DNA of 25,274 bases from CAYVUI01 sp964454745. GTDB lineage: Bacteria; Planctomycetota; Phycisphaerae; Sedimentisphaerales; Anaerohalosphaeraceae. A program made the translations under genes and the position numbers. Location of the stretch: the NCBI GenBank assembly GCA_964454745.1, contig CAYVUI010000067.1:1-25274 (forward strand), in the 5' to 3' direction. Below, one piece after another: positions 1-7,964 of this stretch; position 1 is the first letter of the stretch; each line of letters begins with the position of its first letter. The notes beneath the pieces were generated by a model that saw only the letters and a program-made list of their open reading frames with translations, made no database searches and was not told the origin of the DNA.

Positions 1-92
1 GGTTTCGTTCGCTTCGCTCACTTTACCCCGGGCTATTATTATTCAATCCCTTCGGGATTGATGTGGAAATGTCCTGCGGACGATACTATCTT

Positions 93-135
93 ATCAGCGT
101 GGGCGGAGCCCACCCTACGGGGCCCGGTGGGCCAG
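93..135. repeat. GTGGGC/GCCCAC + GGCCCGGTGGGCC repeat module, copy 1
   Basis: ATCAGC is followed by the inverted repeat GTGGGC-GGA-GCCCAC, then CCTACGGG and GGCCCGGTGGGCCAG (121-135). The same final 15 bases occur at 340-354 and 466-480. This is the shortest and probably the least decorated copy. Confidence 0.75.
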
Positions 136-283
136 AGGGGAGATAGGAGAAAGTTGAAAATAGAGCATGGAATCCGGCCTTGCGGCCGGGACTGTTTTAT
201 ATTTACCTGATGAGGCTGCGCCTCGGGCGATTGAATCCGGCGGATTCAATCGGTGGAGACGGTCTTCGACCGATGCTTTTTTT

Positions 284-354
284 ATCAGCATGCGTTTCTT
301 TCGATGGCTTCGCCTATCGAAATCAACGACATCCTACGGGGCCCGGTGGGCCAG
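284..354. repeat. Repeat module, copy 2 (variant insert)
   Basis: Starts with ATCAGC and ends CCTACGGG plus GGCCCGGTGGGCCAG like copy 1, but the central GTGGGC/GCCCAC arm is replaced by a 50-base segment containing GCATGCGTTTCTTTCGATGG, which recurs at 553-572. CGGTC-TTC-GACCG just upstream (260-272) recurs at 12378-12390. Confidence 0.7.
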
Positions 355-414
355 AGAGTGGATAGTAGAGAGTGGAGAGTTGATTGTGGAATGGCCTTCG
401 GCCATGTTTTTTTA

Positions 415-480
415 ATCAGCGTGGGCATCCTTCGACATTGCTCAGGACAGGGAGCCCACCCTTGGGGCCCGGTGGGCCAG
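415..480. repeat. Repeat module, copy 3 (with TTCGAC..CTCAGGACAGG insert)
   Basis: Same ends as copy 1, but the loop of the GTGGGC/GCCCAC inverted repeat contains the element TTCGACATTGCTCAGGACAG (431-450). Variants of that element recur at 583-603 and 17328-17349. The nested order suggests one repeat type landed inside another. Confidence 0.7.
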
Positions 481-680
481 AAATAGATAGGAGATAGTAG
501 ATAGTAGAAAGTAGAGCATGGAAGCGGCCTTCGGCCGGGGCTGATTTAATCCGCATGCGTTTCTTTCGATGGTTTTGCTCCCTTCGACGCTGCTCAGGAC
601 AGGCCGGGCGGGAAAGGTGCGAAAATGCTGAAATGCGAATTGCTCATTGACGCGGGGGCTGTTTTGTGATCCGAAAAAGG

Positions 681-709
681 TTGATAAAAGGCGGGGGTTG
701 GGTTAGGAT
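681..709 (+). promoter_or_regulatory. Candidate sigma-70-type promoter for the purine permease
   Basis: TTGATA (681-686) and TAGGAT (704-709) are 17 bases apart, about 180 bases before the permease start. The -10 is weak. No purine riboswitch fold is evident in the leader, though that was judged by eye only. Confidence 0.3.
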
Positions 710-888
710 CATCGCGGAGTTATCACTGTCGCTGTGCTCATTGAAATGAAGTGATTTTTACGCCGCGAAGGCTTTGGGCAGTTCGTTGTGCCGATGTTTT
801 TGGCGGGAAAATGAATCTTTTGCCTGTTGCGGGCCAGCAATCTGCGGAGCAAGCCTTTTTATTCAACCTGGATTTCAGGGAGGTCATT

Positions 889-2184
889 ATGTTTTATCTT
901 GAAAAAGTTCGATCCCGGCTGGAAGCACGCCATACGAGTGTCAAAACGGAGGTCATCGCGGGGGTTACCACCTTTTTGACGATGGCCTATATCATCTTTG
1001 TCAATTCCGCGATCCTGTCCGAGGCGGGGATGGATAAGTCCGCGCTGGTCGCCGTGACGTGCCTGGTGACCGCGGCAGCGACGATCGCGACGGGGCTGGT
1101 GGCCAATGCACCGATCGCCATGGCGCCCGGGATGGGTTTGAATGCATTTTTCGCGTATACGCTGGTGTTGACGAAGAAAATCAGTTGGGAGACGGCGCTG
1201 GGTGTGGTGTTTTTGTCCGGTTTGTTCTTTCTGGTCCTGACGCTTGCCGGGCTGCGGCGCAAGCTGGTCGAGGCGATTCCCCGGTCGCTGGTCGCGGCGA
1301 TTTCGGTGGGGATCGGGCTGTTTATTACCTTTATCGGGCTGCAGAATATCGGGATGATCGTGGACCACCCGGTGACACTGGTAACGAGCGCGGAACTGAA
1401 CCCAACGATTTTGTTCGGGCTGGCGGGACTGGCGGTGATGATCGTTTTGGAGATGAAGCGGGTGCCCGGTGCCCTGCTGATCGGGATTGGGGTTTCTACG
1501 GTGCTTGGGATCGTGCTGGGCAAGGTGCAAATGCCGGACCATTTTATCCAGTTCGACCCGGGGATCGGGGCGACACTTTTAAAGCTGGATATTGCCGGGG
1601 CGTTGAAGTGGAGCATGTTCTCGAGTATTTTTACGCTGATGTTTATCGATATGTTTGACAGCATCGGCACGCTGCTGGCGGTGGCTCCTTCCGCGGGGCT
1701 GGTCGATGAAAAGGGCAATATCGAAAAGCTGGACCGTATGCTGGCGATTGATGCCGCAGCGACGATGTTCGGGGCGGTTTGCGGGACGTCGACGACGACT
1801 TCGTATATTGAATCGGCGGCGGGTATCGAACAAGGGGGACGTACAGGTTTGACCTCGGTGGTGACCGGGGTGCTGTTTTTGCTCTCGGTGCTTTTTGTGC
1901 CGCTGGTGAGCATTGTACCGGGGTATGCCACCGCGGGGGCACTGATTATGGTGGGGCTGTTTATGATGAAGCAGGTCCGGGAGATTGAGTTTTCCGATAT
2001 GCAGCACGGGCTGCCGGCATTTGTGATTATGGTGATGATTGCGCTGAGTTATTCGATCAGCACGGGGCTTGCGTTCGGGTTTATCGCTTATACGCTGATC
2101 CAGGTACTGTCGGGGAAATTCAGGGAGATCAAGCCGACGATGTGGATTATTACGATCCTTTCGCTGCTGTATTTCTGGATATAG
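889..2184 (+). CDS. AzgA-type adenine/guanine/hypoxanthine permease (NCS2 superfamily)
   Basis: Inner-membrane purine nucleobase:proton symporter of the AzgA/PbuG branch, 431 residues, the usual family length. The start at 889 is chosen because AGGGAGG lies 5 bases upstream; the frame stays open for 46 codons before it, but that part does not look like protein. Family signatures are NAPIAMAPGMGLNAFFAY (residues 73-90), FIDMFDSIGTL (252-262) and GTSTTTSYIESAAGI (from residue 299), the pseudo-symmetric half-helix segments that line the substrate site. About 12-14 hydrophobic segments are visible. It likely salvages external purines. The next gene, 96 bases downstream, has its own ribosome binding site and no evident functional link. 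The exact base specificity cannot be read from sequence. Confidence 0.93.
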   Translation: MFYLEKVRSRLEARHTSVKTEVIAGVTTFLTMAYIIFVNSAILSEAGMDKSALVAVTCLVTAAATIATGLVANAPIAMAPGMGLNAFFAYTLVLTKKISWETALGVVFLSGLFFLVLTLAGLRRKLVEAIPRSLVAAISVGIGLFITFIGLQNIGMIVDHPVTLVTSAELNPTILFGLAGLAVMIVLEMKRVPGALLIGIGVSTVLGIVLGKVQMPDHFIQFDPGIGATLLKLDIAGALKWSMFSSIFTLMFIDMFDSIGTLLAVAPSAGLVDEKGNIEKLDRMLAIDAAATMFGAVCGTSTTTSYIESAAGIEQGGRTGLTSVVTGVLFLLSVLFVPLVSIVPGYATAGALIMVGLFMMKQVREIEFSDMQHGLPAFVIMVMIALSYSISTGLAFGFIAYTLIQVLSGKFREIKPTMWIITILSLLYFWI

Positions 2185-2280
2185 CCGTTTTGCGGGAATA
2201 CCCGGCACGGCAATCAAACGCTTTACCTATTCTGGTGAATGTTTATAATAGGCTCAAATGTTTATGGATAAGGATTTCTG

Positions 2281-4332
2281 ATGAAATACGGCATGATTTT
2301 ATGGCTGGGGGCAGTCAGCGTGGTGTTTGGCGCGGGCAGTGACGTGGAAACGCAATCGGCGGTTTCGGGCCGCAGCCAGTGGTACCGGGACAGCTATTAC
2401 AACTGGTTTATGACGCATCACGTTGTGGGGACCGAGGAGGTTGGCCGGGAGATCAATGTCGAGAGGATCAAGGGGTTTCTGCGGGAGCAGGACCCGGGGT
2501 ATATCGGTGTGCACGCGCGGGGGCCGATGGGCTGGGCGCTGTATCCGTGCGAGACGGGGTATCCATTGCCGAAGCTGCATGTGGACCTGGTCGAGGTGTT
2601 TGCGGAGATCGCCGAGGAGCTGGACAAGCCGCTGCTGATCTATTACAACCTGGGGCGGGATAAGGAGATCGAGAAACGGCGGCCGGAATGGAACCGGATC
2701 GATGTGGACGGGAAGCTGTACCCGATGTCGCTTTCGTACCTGACGCGGGTGAAGGAGGAGTACCTGTGGCCGCAAATTCGCGAGATTATGCTCAAGTATA
2801 AGCCGGACGCGTTCTGGTTTGACGGCTCGGTGTACTCGGTGTGGCCGTGTTTCCGGGAGGAAACGAAGGCGCGGTTCCGCGAGGAGACCGGCCTGGAGGC
2901 GCCTCAATCCGAGGATTCGCCCGTTTGGGATGCCTACCGGGATTTTCAGCGGCAGGTGTGGCGGGAATTTACCGCTCAAGCGGCGGATTTTGTGCATGGG
3001 ATTGACCCGGAGTGCCTGGTATCGTTCAATATGGCCTATACGGTGTGGATGCCGGAAAAGCCCGGCGAGGGGGTGGATTTTACGACGATGGACCTTGGGC
3101 ACCTGCGAGAGGATATCTCGCTGGTGACGCGGTTTACGGATACGCAGGGGATTCCGTTCGAGATTCTGCTGCCGGTCCGGTTTTTTTTCATGGAGCATGG
3201 GTCGCTGCTTCGGCCGATGGAGCAGATGAAGCAGGACGCGGCACAGGTGATCGCCAACGGTGGGATTTTCAGCGGGTGGGACCAGCCGGGCGAAACGACG
3301 GTGTTTCTGCCGGGCCACCAGGAGCGGCTGATCGAGCTATCGCGGTGGATTCATGAGCGCAGGCCGTGGTGCCATGGGACGGTATCGCAGCCGGATGCGT
3401 CGGTGCTGATTATCGCGGAGTCTCATTATCGGCCGGATGCGACGCTGGAGAAGTTTCCGAGCGTGAAATCGACGAAGATGTACTGCTATCCGCATGAGAA
3501 TGTGCGGGTTCGCGGGGCGTGTTACGGGCTCAATCGGCGGCATGTTCATAACAGTGTGATTGCCGGGTGGCGGCTCAAGGAGGGGCCGGTTCGGGGCAGG
3601 CTGCTGGTCGTGGAAGATTCGAAGGTAGTCCCGGGGGATGTGTGCGAGGCGATTGCGGAATTTGCTGAAAATGGCGGGACGGTGCTGCTGACGGGCAATG
3701 CCATCCGGGAACCGGCGGCGGCGAAACTGATCGGCGCAGCGCCGGGTGAGGGGGAGCCGCGGGTGCAGGAGTTTTCGATATCGCTTGCCGGGGGAGAGAA
3801 GGCTGCGATTCGTCACAGGCTCTGCGAAGTGCGGGCCGGGCAGGCGCAAGTGATATTGACGGCACAGGCCGCGGAAGGCGAGCGGCCGTTTTTGACCCGG
3901 CGGGCTTGCGGCAAGGGAGAGGTGTATTACTGCGGGTCGCCGATTTTTACGGAGTATTCGTACACGCAGGTGCCGGGAGCGGTTGCGGGGGATATTCTGG
4001 AGCGGGTGCTGCCGGAGCGGGAGCGCCGGCTGGTGGTGGACGGACCTGAGACGGTGGAGGTCTCGCTGCGGAGCAAGGGGGCTATGCAGGTGATTCACCT
4101 GGTCAACAAGGCCCAGGGCAGTGAAGAGGGCAGGCAGTTTACGCGGGTGGTGCGGGATATCCCTGCGGCCGGGCCGTGCAAACTGGAATTGAAGGCGAAG
4201 CGGAGGCCGGCCTCGGTCACGCTGGAACCGGGCGGCCGGAAGGCGACGTGGGAGTATAAAAACGGTCGCGTATCTATTGATGTGCCGGGTTTTGCGATTT
4301 ATGAAATCGTGGCGGTGACGACGGGGGAATGA
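2281..4332 (+). CDS. Secreted glycoside-hydrolase-like protein (GHL6 / alpha-L-fucosidase-like barrel plus GATase-like domain)
   Basis: 683 residues with a short signal peptide (hydrophobic residues 5-18, likely cut near GAGS). AAGGA lies 6 bases before the ATG. Residues about 40-350 resemble a TIM-barrel hydrolase: HARGPMGWALYP (79-90), a strand ending LLIYYNLG, and FWFDGS (178-183), the place where GH29-like enzymes carry their nucleophile Asp. The text around residues 75-105 resembles the GHL6 'hypothetical glycosyl hydrolase' family. Residues about 440-480 (LLVVEDSKVVPGDVCEAIAE followed by NGGTVLLTG) look like the GATase-like domain that follows the barrel in GH42-type enzymes, and the C-terminus looks like a beta-sandwich. 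A role in polysaccharide or fucoside breakdown is inferred; substrate and activity are unproven. Confidence 0.7.
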   Translation: MKYGMILWLGAVSVVFGAGSDVETQSAVSGRSQWYRDSYYNWFMTHHVVGTEEVGREINVERIKGFLREQDPGYIGVHARGPMGWALYPCETGYPLPKLHVDLVEVFAEIAEELDKPLLIYYNLGRDKEIEKRRPEWNRIDVDGKLYPMSLSYLTRVKEEYLWPQIREIMLKYKPDAFWFDGSVYSVWPCFREETKARFREETGLEAPQSEDSPVWDAYRDFQRQVWREFTAQAADFVHGIDPECLVSFNMAYTVWMPEKPGEGVDFTTMDLGHLREDISLVTRFTDTQGIPFEILLPVRFFFMEHGSLLRPMEQMKQDAAQVIANGGIFSGWDQPGETTVFLPGHQERLIELSRWIHERRPWCHGTVSQPDASVLIIAESHYRPDATLEKFPSVKSTKMYCYPHENVRVRGACYGLNRRHVHNSVIAGWRLKEGPVRGRLLVVEDSKVVPGDVCEAIAEFAENGGTVLLTGNAIREPAAAKLIGAAPGEGEPRVQEFSISLAGGEKAAIRHRLCEVRAGQAQVILTAQAAEGERPFLTRRACGKGEVYYCGSPIFTEYSYTQVPGAVAGDILERVLPERERRLVVDGPETVEVSLRSKGAMQVIHLVNKAQGSEEGRQFTRVVRDIPAAGPCKLELKAKRRPASVTLEPGGRKATWEYKNGRVSIDVPGFAIYEIVAVTTGE

Positions 4333-4358
4333 TCATTGCGCAATTTGGTTGAAATCGT

Positions 4359-5240
4359 CTATGAAAAATATTTGTAAGCGGTACAGATTGAATCAAGTTT
4401 GAGTTGTACCAGGCATTGCAATTCCGGGTATCCCATGTAACCACAATTTTCGCAGGCCAGGTTATTTCCATTTGAGCGGCAACACTCAAATATTTTACCC
4501 TTTTCCCAGACAACGCACAAATCAGACGGGCGTTTCCATGAATCACGCTGGACTTTCCTGAGGCAGCTTTTGGAATTTATGATGGGATATTTCTTTCTTA
4601 AAATGAAAATTTCATCAATTAATTCCCTCTTGGATTCCATATCCAAATAGAACTTATCTTTCCCATAATATGGGGTATGAAAGTAAAATGATATCCCTCT
4701 CACATTTTTTATACCTGTGGCTGTCTTACAAAATGATTCAATGTTTTTACAATTCATACTGTTGATGACGCTATTGATGAAGATGCATTGATTTTTCGAG
4801 CTTTCTATATTCTCAATTACCTGGTCATAGATATCACCTCTTAATTTCCCTGTATCTGACTTATTACCATCCAGACTGACAAAATATGCGTCCGCGTCGG
4901 CATGTAAAGGAAATGTTCCATTGGTGTACACTGCAACAAACAGAAAGCCTGTCTTTTTCGCCAAATGAATGATGTCATTCAGGGAATGAGCATCATCGCT
5001 CCAGCAAAACGGTTCCCCCCCGGTGATCGCCAACAATCGAACCCCCATGCCGTAAAGCTCTTTCAAGCCCTTTTCAATTTGGATGAAATCCGGATCATCT
5101 TCTCCGAAACCTGTCACTTTACAGAATGGGCAGTTTAAATTGCATTTTTCTGTAGGGATTAAAGCACCCAGCAAAGGATCCTTTTTCCGCAGGATGTATC
5201 TCCGTGTTATAAAATTCAAACCAAAGATAAGTGTATTCAT
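4359..5240 (-). CDS. Radical SAM protein with Cys-rich C-terminal segment
   Basis: 293 residues. The radical SAM [4Fe-4S] motif CNLNCPFC has Cys33, Cys37 and Cys40, and the SAM-binding GGEPF motif is at 74-78. The C-terminus carries eight cysteines (226, 242, 253, 254, 263, 266, 276, 286), including CENC, which resembles a SPASM or twitch-type auxiliary cluster domain, although the spacing is not canonical. It starts 9 bases after the stop of the HemW-like gene; TAAGG at that stop probably serves as its ribosome binding site, so the two are very likely translated together. The genes are visibly AT-richer than the GC-rich neighbours, which suggests transfer. The reaction is unknown: peptide or small-molecule modification is possible, but no precursor peptide is seen next to it. 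Confidence 0.85.
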   Translation of the reverse strand: MNTLIFGLNFITRRYILRKKDPLLGALIPTEKCNLNCPFCKVTGFGEDDPDFIQIEKGLKELYGMGVRLLAITGGEPFCWSDDAHSLNDIIHLAKKTGFLFVAVYTNGTFPLHADADAYFVSLDGNKSDTGKLRGDIYDQVIENIESSKNQCIFINSVINSMNCKNIESFCKTATGIKNVRGISFYFHTPYYGKDKFYLDMESKRELIDEIFILRKKYPIINSKSCLRKVQRDSWKRPSDLCVVWEKGKIFECCRSNGNNLACENCGYMGYPELQCLVQLKLDSICTAYKYFS

Positions 5241-5249
5241 AAATCGGCC

Positions 5250-6509
5250 TTATAAAACGATTTTTTCAGGGTAAGGATTGAGGCGGCATGCTTGCCATAT
5301 TTTTGCGATATAATTCAATGCAAAAGTATTTTGAATGAGATGTATCCAATGAGCTCCCTGATCTGTAAGAACCATCATGGAATCCTCTTTTTTTATAAAT
5401 CCCGATTTCTTCAAAACGTAAAAGCAGAATCCGAGTCCTTTTCGGCTTGCAAAAGCAGTTTCAAGGTCTTTCTCTCGCCAATACGTTTCATAAACCTTCC
5501 AATACAGCATGAATAACGAATTCAAATCAGAAGACACATTCATCTTGAGTGAAAATGCAAAATCACCGTTCCTAATCTTTTTGACATATTCATCAACAGA
5601 AAACACATTGAAAAGATATTCAGAACCTGTATATGTCGCAGCACCGGGGCCGAGTCCGACAAAACGATCTCTTGTTACAGAGGAGAAAGGGGCGATTCCC
5701 CCTTTCGTGAAAGACCATACTGATGTTCTTGTATAACCCCGTTTTTTCATATATTCACAAAGAAAATAATATAATTTCCTTCGCATGAAAAAATCAGGAA
5801 GTTTTACACGAGATCGCTTGTTAAATTCTGCAATCGGGGCATAGGGAAATGTAAACAACGGGTAACATGTGATCTGATCAGGGCTGTATAGCAATGCGTT
5901 GTCCAAATCATTTTTAAAATCATTGAGCGATTGATTTTCAAAGACAAATATCATGTCAAAATTTACTAAATTGAAACCATGCTGCTTGATGCCATTTAAT
6001 TTTGATGACAAATCCTCTCTATTGTACTTTCTGCCGATTTGCTTTAAAAACCCATCATGAAAACTCTGAACACCGACACTGATTTTGTCAACACCCAGGG
6101 AACGCAGTTTGTTAAGCATGTCCGGGCAAAGATCGTCAGGATGTGTTTCAACGGCAATAGAACCTTTGAATGCCAACTTAGACCTTAACAGTGAAAATAT
6201 TTCAGCCCATCTCTCGTATTCAATCGTCGGGGTACCTCCTCCAATGTATAGAGATTCAGTATTGCAAAAATGAAGGGCATATCTGTTTTTGTAGATTTCA
6301 ATTTCTTTTATTAGTGCTTGCCAATATCGATCGGAAACGTCGGGATTATAAGGTTCCTTATAGTACGGACAATATGGACATATATTTTTACAGAAAGGGT
6401 AATGTATATACAGGTCCGTACCCGACTGTATTTGCGGCGGCATTCCATCCCAACGCAGAAATTGAAGTTGTTCCTTAAGAAATATATATTTCAGCAACTT
6501 TGAAAACAT
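5250..6509 (-). CDS. HemW/HutW-like radical SAM protein (coproporphyrinogen-III-oxidase-like family)
   Basis: 419 residues from the chosen ATG. CKNICPYC gives the Cx3Cx2C cluster motif (Cys40, 44, 47), followed by GGGTPT (90-95), GVDKISVGVQSF (139-150) and a GLGPGA motif past the middle, all typical of the HemN/HemW superfamily. The C-terminal region has a winged-helix-like tail. The frame is open to a TTG at 6545, but that start has no ribosome binding site, while the ATG at 6509 has AAGGA about 13 bases upstream; the start is uncertain. True HemW is a haem chaperone, HutW-like proteins act on haem, and class C members are methyltransferases. Pairing with a second radical SAM gene makes a specialised role likelier than housekeeping HemW. 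Codon use is AT-rich compared with the flanks. Confidence 0.85.
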   Translation of the reverse strand: MFSKLLKYIFLKEQLQFLRWDGMPPQIQSGTDLYIHYPFCKNICPYCPYYKEPYNPDVSDRYWQALIKEIEIYKNRYALHFCNTESLYIGGGTPTIEYERWAEIFSLLRSKLAFKGSIAVETHPDDLCPDMLNKLRSLGVDKISVGVQSFHDGFLKQIGRKYNREDLSSKLNGIKQHGFNLVNFDMIFVFENQSLNDFKNDLDNALLYSPDQITCYPLFTFPYAPIAEFNKRSRVKLPDFFMRRKLYYFLCEYMKKRGYTRTSVWSFTKGGIAPFSSVTRDRFVGLGPGAATYTGSEYLFNVFSVDEYVKKIRNGDFAFSLKMNVSSDLNSLFMLYWKVYETYWREKDLETAFASRKGLGFCFYVLKKSGFIKKEDSMMVLTDQGAHWIHLIQNTFALNYIAKIWQACRLNPYPEKIVL

Positions 6510-6616
6510 ATCAAAATCTAATTCCTTTATTAACAATACTCCCAATGATTCAAAGAAAATATCTCATCCAATGAAATAAATCCATCCTGTTTCTATACTA
6601 TGTGTAAGTTTTTTTA

Positions 6617-6659
6617 CAGCCCTGTTGGCGGGGACCTCCTCAATGAGTCAACAGGGCTG
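6617..6659. repeat. 11-bp perfect inverted repeat between hemW-like and MarR operons
   Basis: CAGCCCTGTTG (6617-6627) pairs perfectly with CAACAGGGCTG (6649-6659) around a 21-base loop. It lies 33 bases past the stop of the leftward 187-residue gene, so it may end that transcript. The base run next to it on that strand is A-rich rather than T-rich, so it is not a standard intrinsic terminator. Confidence 0.6.
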
Positions 6660-6691
6660 CTGGTTCCGGGCAGTCAGTACCTGCTGCTGTT

Positions 6692-7255
6692 TTATTCGTT
6701 TGCGTGCATTTGTTCGATCTTTTCCGGGGGACAGGGCTGCCAGTCTTTGAGGCCGTCGATGATCTGCCAGGCTTTTTCGCGGGGATTGTACAGCCGGGCG
6801 ACTTCATGGGTGACATCCACGACTTTTAGATCGGGGCTTTGGTATAGAACCTCGCCGACGATGAGATCGACGCCCGCGTTCTCGGCGGCGAAGTGCATTT
6901 TGTCCTGTACCAGTGCGAGCAGTTCTCCGGGATACCGGCCGGCAAAGCCGATCATGTGGAGTTTTTGCTGCTGGCTTTCTCCCTGCTGTTCGATCTGGGC
7001 GGCTTTTTCCCGGTCGCCGTCTGCGAGGGCCTGCTTGTGCTGTGCGTCGAGGTCGGCAAGGTACTGTTCGCAATATGCGGAGTGGGCATAAGCTACACCG
7101 ACGGCACGGTTGTCGAAGACGCCGATGACTACGGGGCCGGCCGGCCGGGGTCTGGGCTTTGCTTTTGCCTTGATAAAGTCCAGCGAGAGCCAGACGCCCC
7201 CTGCTGTAAGAGCCATGAGCGGTACAACGAGCATGATTTTTGTGCGTGTGTTCAT
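6692..7255 (-). CDS. Membrane-anchored, exported small protein (OmpH/Skp-like composition)
   Basis: 187 residues. The start at 7255 is chosen because AAGGAG lies 7 bases upstream; the frame runs 17 codons further without support. A hydrophobic segment at residues about 7-26 acts as signal anchor, followed by a basic KAKAKPRPRP linker. The rest begins VVIGVFDNRAV and continues as a charged, Gln/Glu-rich helix, then a compact C-terminal part. The VIG-x-FD-x-RAV start and the long charged helix recall OmpH-like periplasmic chaperones, but the match is loose. It follows the MarR gene by 65 bases in the same direction, so it is probably cotranscribed and controlled by that repressor. Function unknown. 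Confidence 0.75.
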   Translation of the reverse strand: MNTRTKIMLVVPLMALTAGGVWLSLDFIKAKAKPRPRPAGPVVIGVFDNRAVGVAYAHSAYCEQYLADLDAQHKQALADGDREKAAQIEQQGESQQQKLHMIGFAGRYPGELLALVQDKMHFAAENAGVDLIVGEVLYQSPDLKVVDVTHEVARLYNPREKAWQIIDGLKDWQPCPPEKIEQMHANE

Positions 7256-7320
7256 CTGTTTTCTCCTTTTCTTTGTTATAGCTATGTACTGTATACACAT
7301 GTACATTATGGTTAAAAAAA

Positions 7321-7791
7321 TTATTCGATAGCTGTGCGGAGTTTTTCCAGTGACTGGACCATGTCCTTCATCTGGGTTTTCGTAAGGACGGACATGATCT
7401 TTTTGACCTCGGCGATGTAGTCGGCATCTACGGATTCGAGGATGCGTTTGGCCCTGGCGGTCAGGCAGACGAGGTTTGTGCGGCGATCGTCAGGGTCGGC
7501 CTTGCGTTCGACGAGGCCGGCGTCTTCCATGCGGTCGACCAGGGAGGTGATGTTTGCGCGGTTGACGAGCATCATCTCGCTTAGGCGGACCTGTGAGAGG
7601 CCGCAGCCGGGCTCGCTGTTGTGATGGATCAGGAGCATGAGGTTAAACTGGACATCGGTTGTCTGGTGCTGGTCGAAGAACTCGGCGGCCCGCTTTTTGA
7701 GCATTGAGGCGGTGTAGTAGATGTTGAGCAGTGCTTCGTGCTCGAGCGTGGCGAAATCTTTCTTGAGTTTCAGTTCTTCTTTCAGTGACAT
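7321..7791 (-). CDS. MarR-family transcriptional regulator
   Basis: 156 residues, the usual MarR size. An N-terminal dimerisation helix is followed by a winged helix-turn-helix: LSQVRLSEMMLVNRANITSL (residues 65-84) holds the recognition helix, and the wing is ADPDDRRTNL (98-107), a hallmark of the family. C-terminal helices complete the dimer interface. AAGGAT lies 5 bases before the ATG at 7791. It heads a leftward operon with the membrane-anchored 187-residue protein. Its own promoter overlaps two short palindromes, which fits autorepression relieved by a ligand. The ligand is not predictable; a role in stress or small-molecule response is inferred from the family only. Confidence 0.93.
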   Translation of the reverse strand: MSLKEELKLKKDFATLEHEALLNIYYTASMLKKRAAEFFDQHQTTDVQFNLMLLIHHNSEPGCGLSQVRLSEMMLVNRANITSLVDRMEDAGLVERKADPDDRRTNLVCLTARAKRILESVDADYIAEVKKIMSVLTKTQMKDMVQSLEKLRTAIE

Positions 7792-7815
7792 TGAATATCC
7801 TTAGGCTTTATATGT

Positions 7816-7841
7816 TAATATGTGTATTATATATCATAATA
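7816..7841. promoter_or_regulatory. Candidate MarR operator: two overlapping palindromes on the -10 box
   Basis: TAATA-TGTG-TATTA (7816-7829) and TATTAT-ATATC-ATAATA (7825-7841) are perfect inverted repeats that overlap each other and cover the -10 element. MarR dimers commonly bind such AT-rich palindromes, so autoregulation is a reasonable inference. AT-rich DNA gives chance palindromes easily, hence the moderate score. Confidence 0.5.
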
Positions 7842-7853
7842 CTATATCGTCAA
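7826..7853 (-). promoter_or_regulatory. Sigma-70-type promoter of the MarR operon
   Basis: Reading leftward, TTGACG (7853-7848) is followed after 16 bases by TATAAT (7831-7826), a near-consensus pair 35 bases before the MarR start codon. The only promoter-like pair seen between the MarR gene and the HAD terminator. Confidence 0.7.
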
Positions 7854-7883
7854 GCGCCTTTTTATAATTAATGAGAAAATTTC

Positions 7884-7923
7884 CAAAAAAAAACGCCCGG
7901 GAGGATGAAAACCAGCCCGGGCG
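7884..7923 (-). terminator. Intrinsic terminator of the HAD hydrolase gene
   Basis: On the minus strand, CGCCCGGG (7923-7916) pairs with CCCGGGCG (7901-7894) around a 14-base loop and is followed by nine T (7893-7885). It lies about 40 bases past the HAD stop codon and upstream of the MarR promoter, so it separates the two leftward units. Confidence 0.92.
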
Positions 7924-7964
7924 GTATAAAAATCGCTCTTTTTTGCCGTTTTGAGCGTGCGAAT

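Larger units (their letters stand above)
1..615. repeat. Mosaic block of tandem, hairpin-forming repeats
   Basis: No gene is visible here. The block is three degenerate units, each starting with purine-rich AG/GATAG text, then a GGCC hairpin (176-187, 391-405, 525-537), a T-rich step, and a GTGGGC...GCCCAC / GGCCCGGTGGGCCAG module. Other perfect inverted repeats are 43-61 (TCAATCCC, loop TTC) and 229-251 (GATTGAATCCG, one central base). Several hairpins close with C-TTC-G. A 20-base stretch at 288-307 recurs exactly at 553-572. Short open frames across this block consist of repeat DNA and lack ribosome binding sites. Related modules recur at 17250-17652. Confidence 0.8.

Noticed and set aside
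167..486. Three overlapping open frames at the left end
   Set aside because: They run through the repeat modules, have no ribosome binding site, and their peptides simply translate the repeats.
751..888. 46-codon upstream extension of the purine permease
   Set aside because: It does not resemble the family N-terminus, while the ATG at 889 has AGGGAGG at ideal distance and gives the usual length.
600..888. Purine riboswitch before the permease
   Set aside because: The leader shows no recognisable purine-aptamer core or paired loops.
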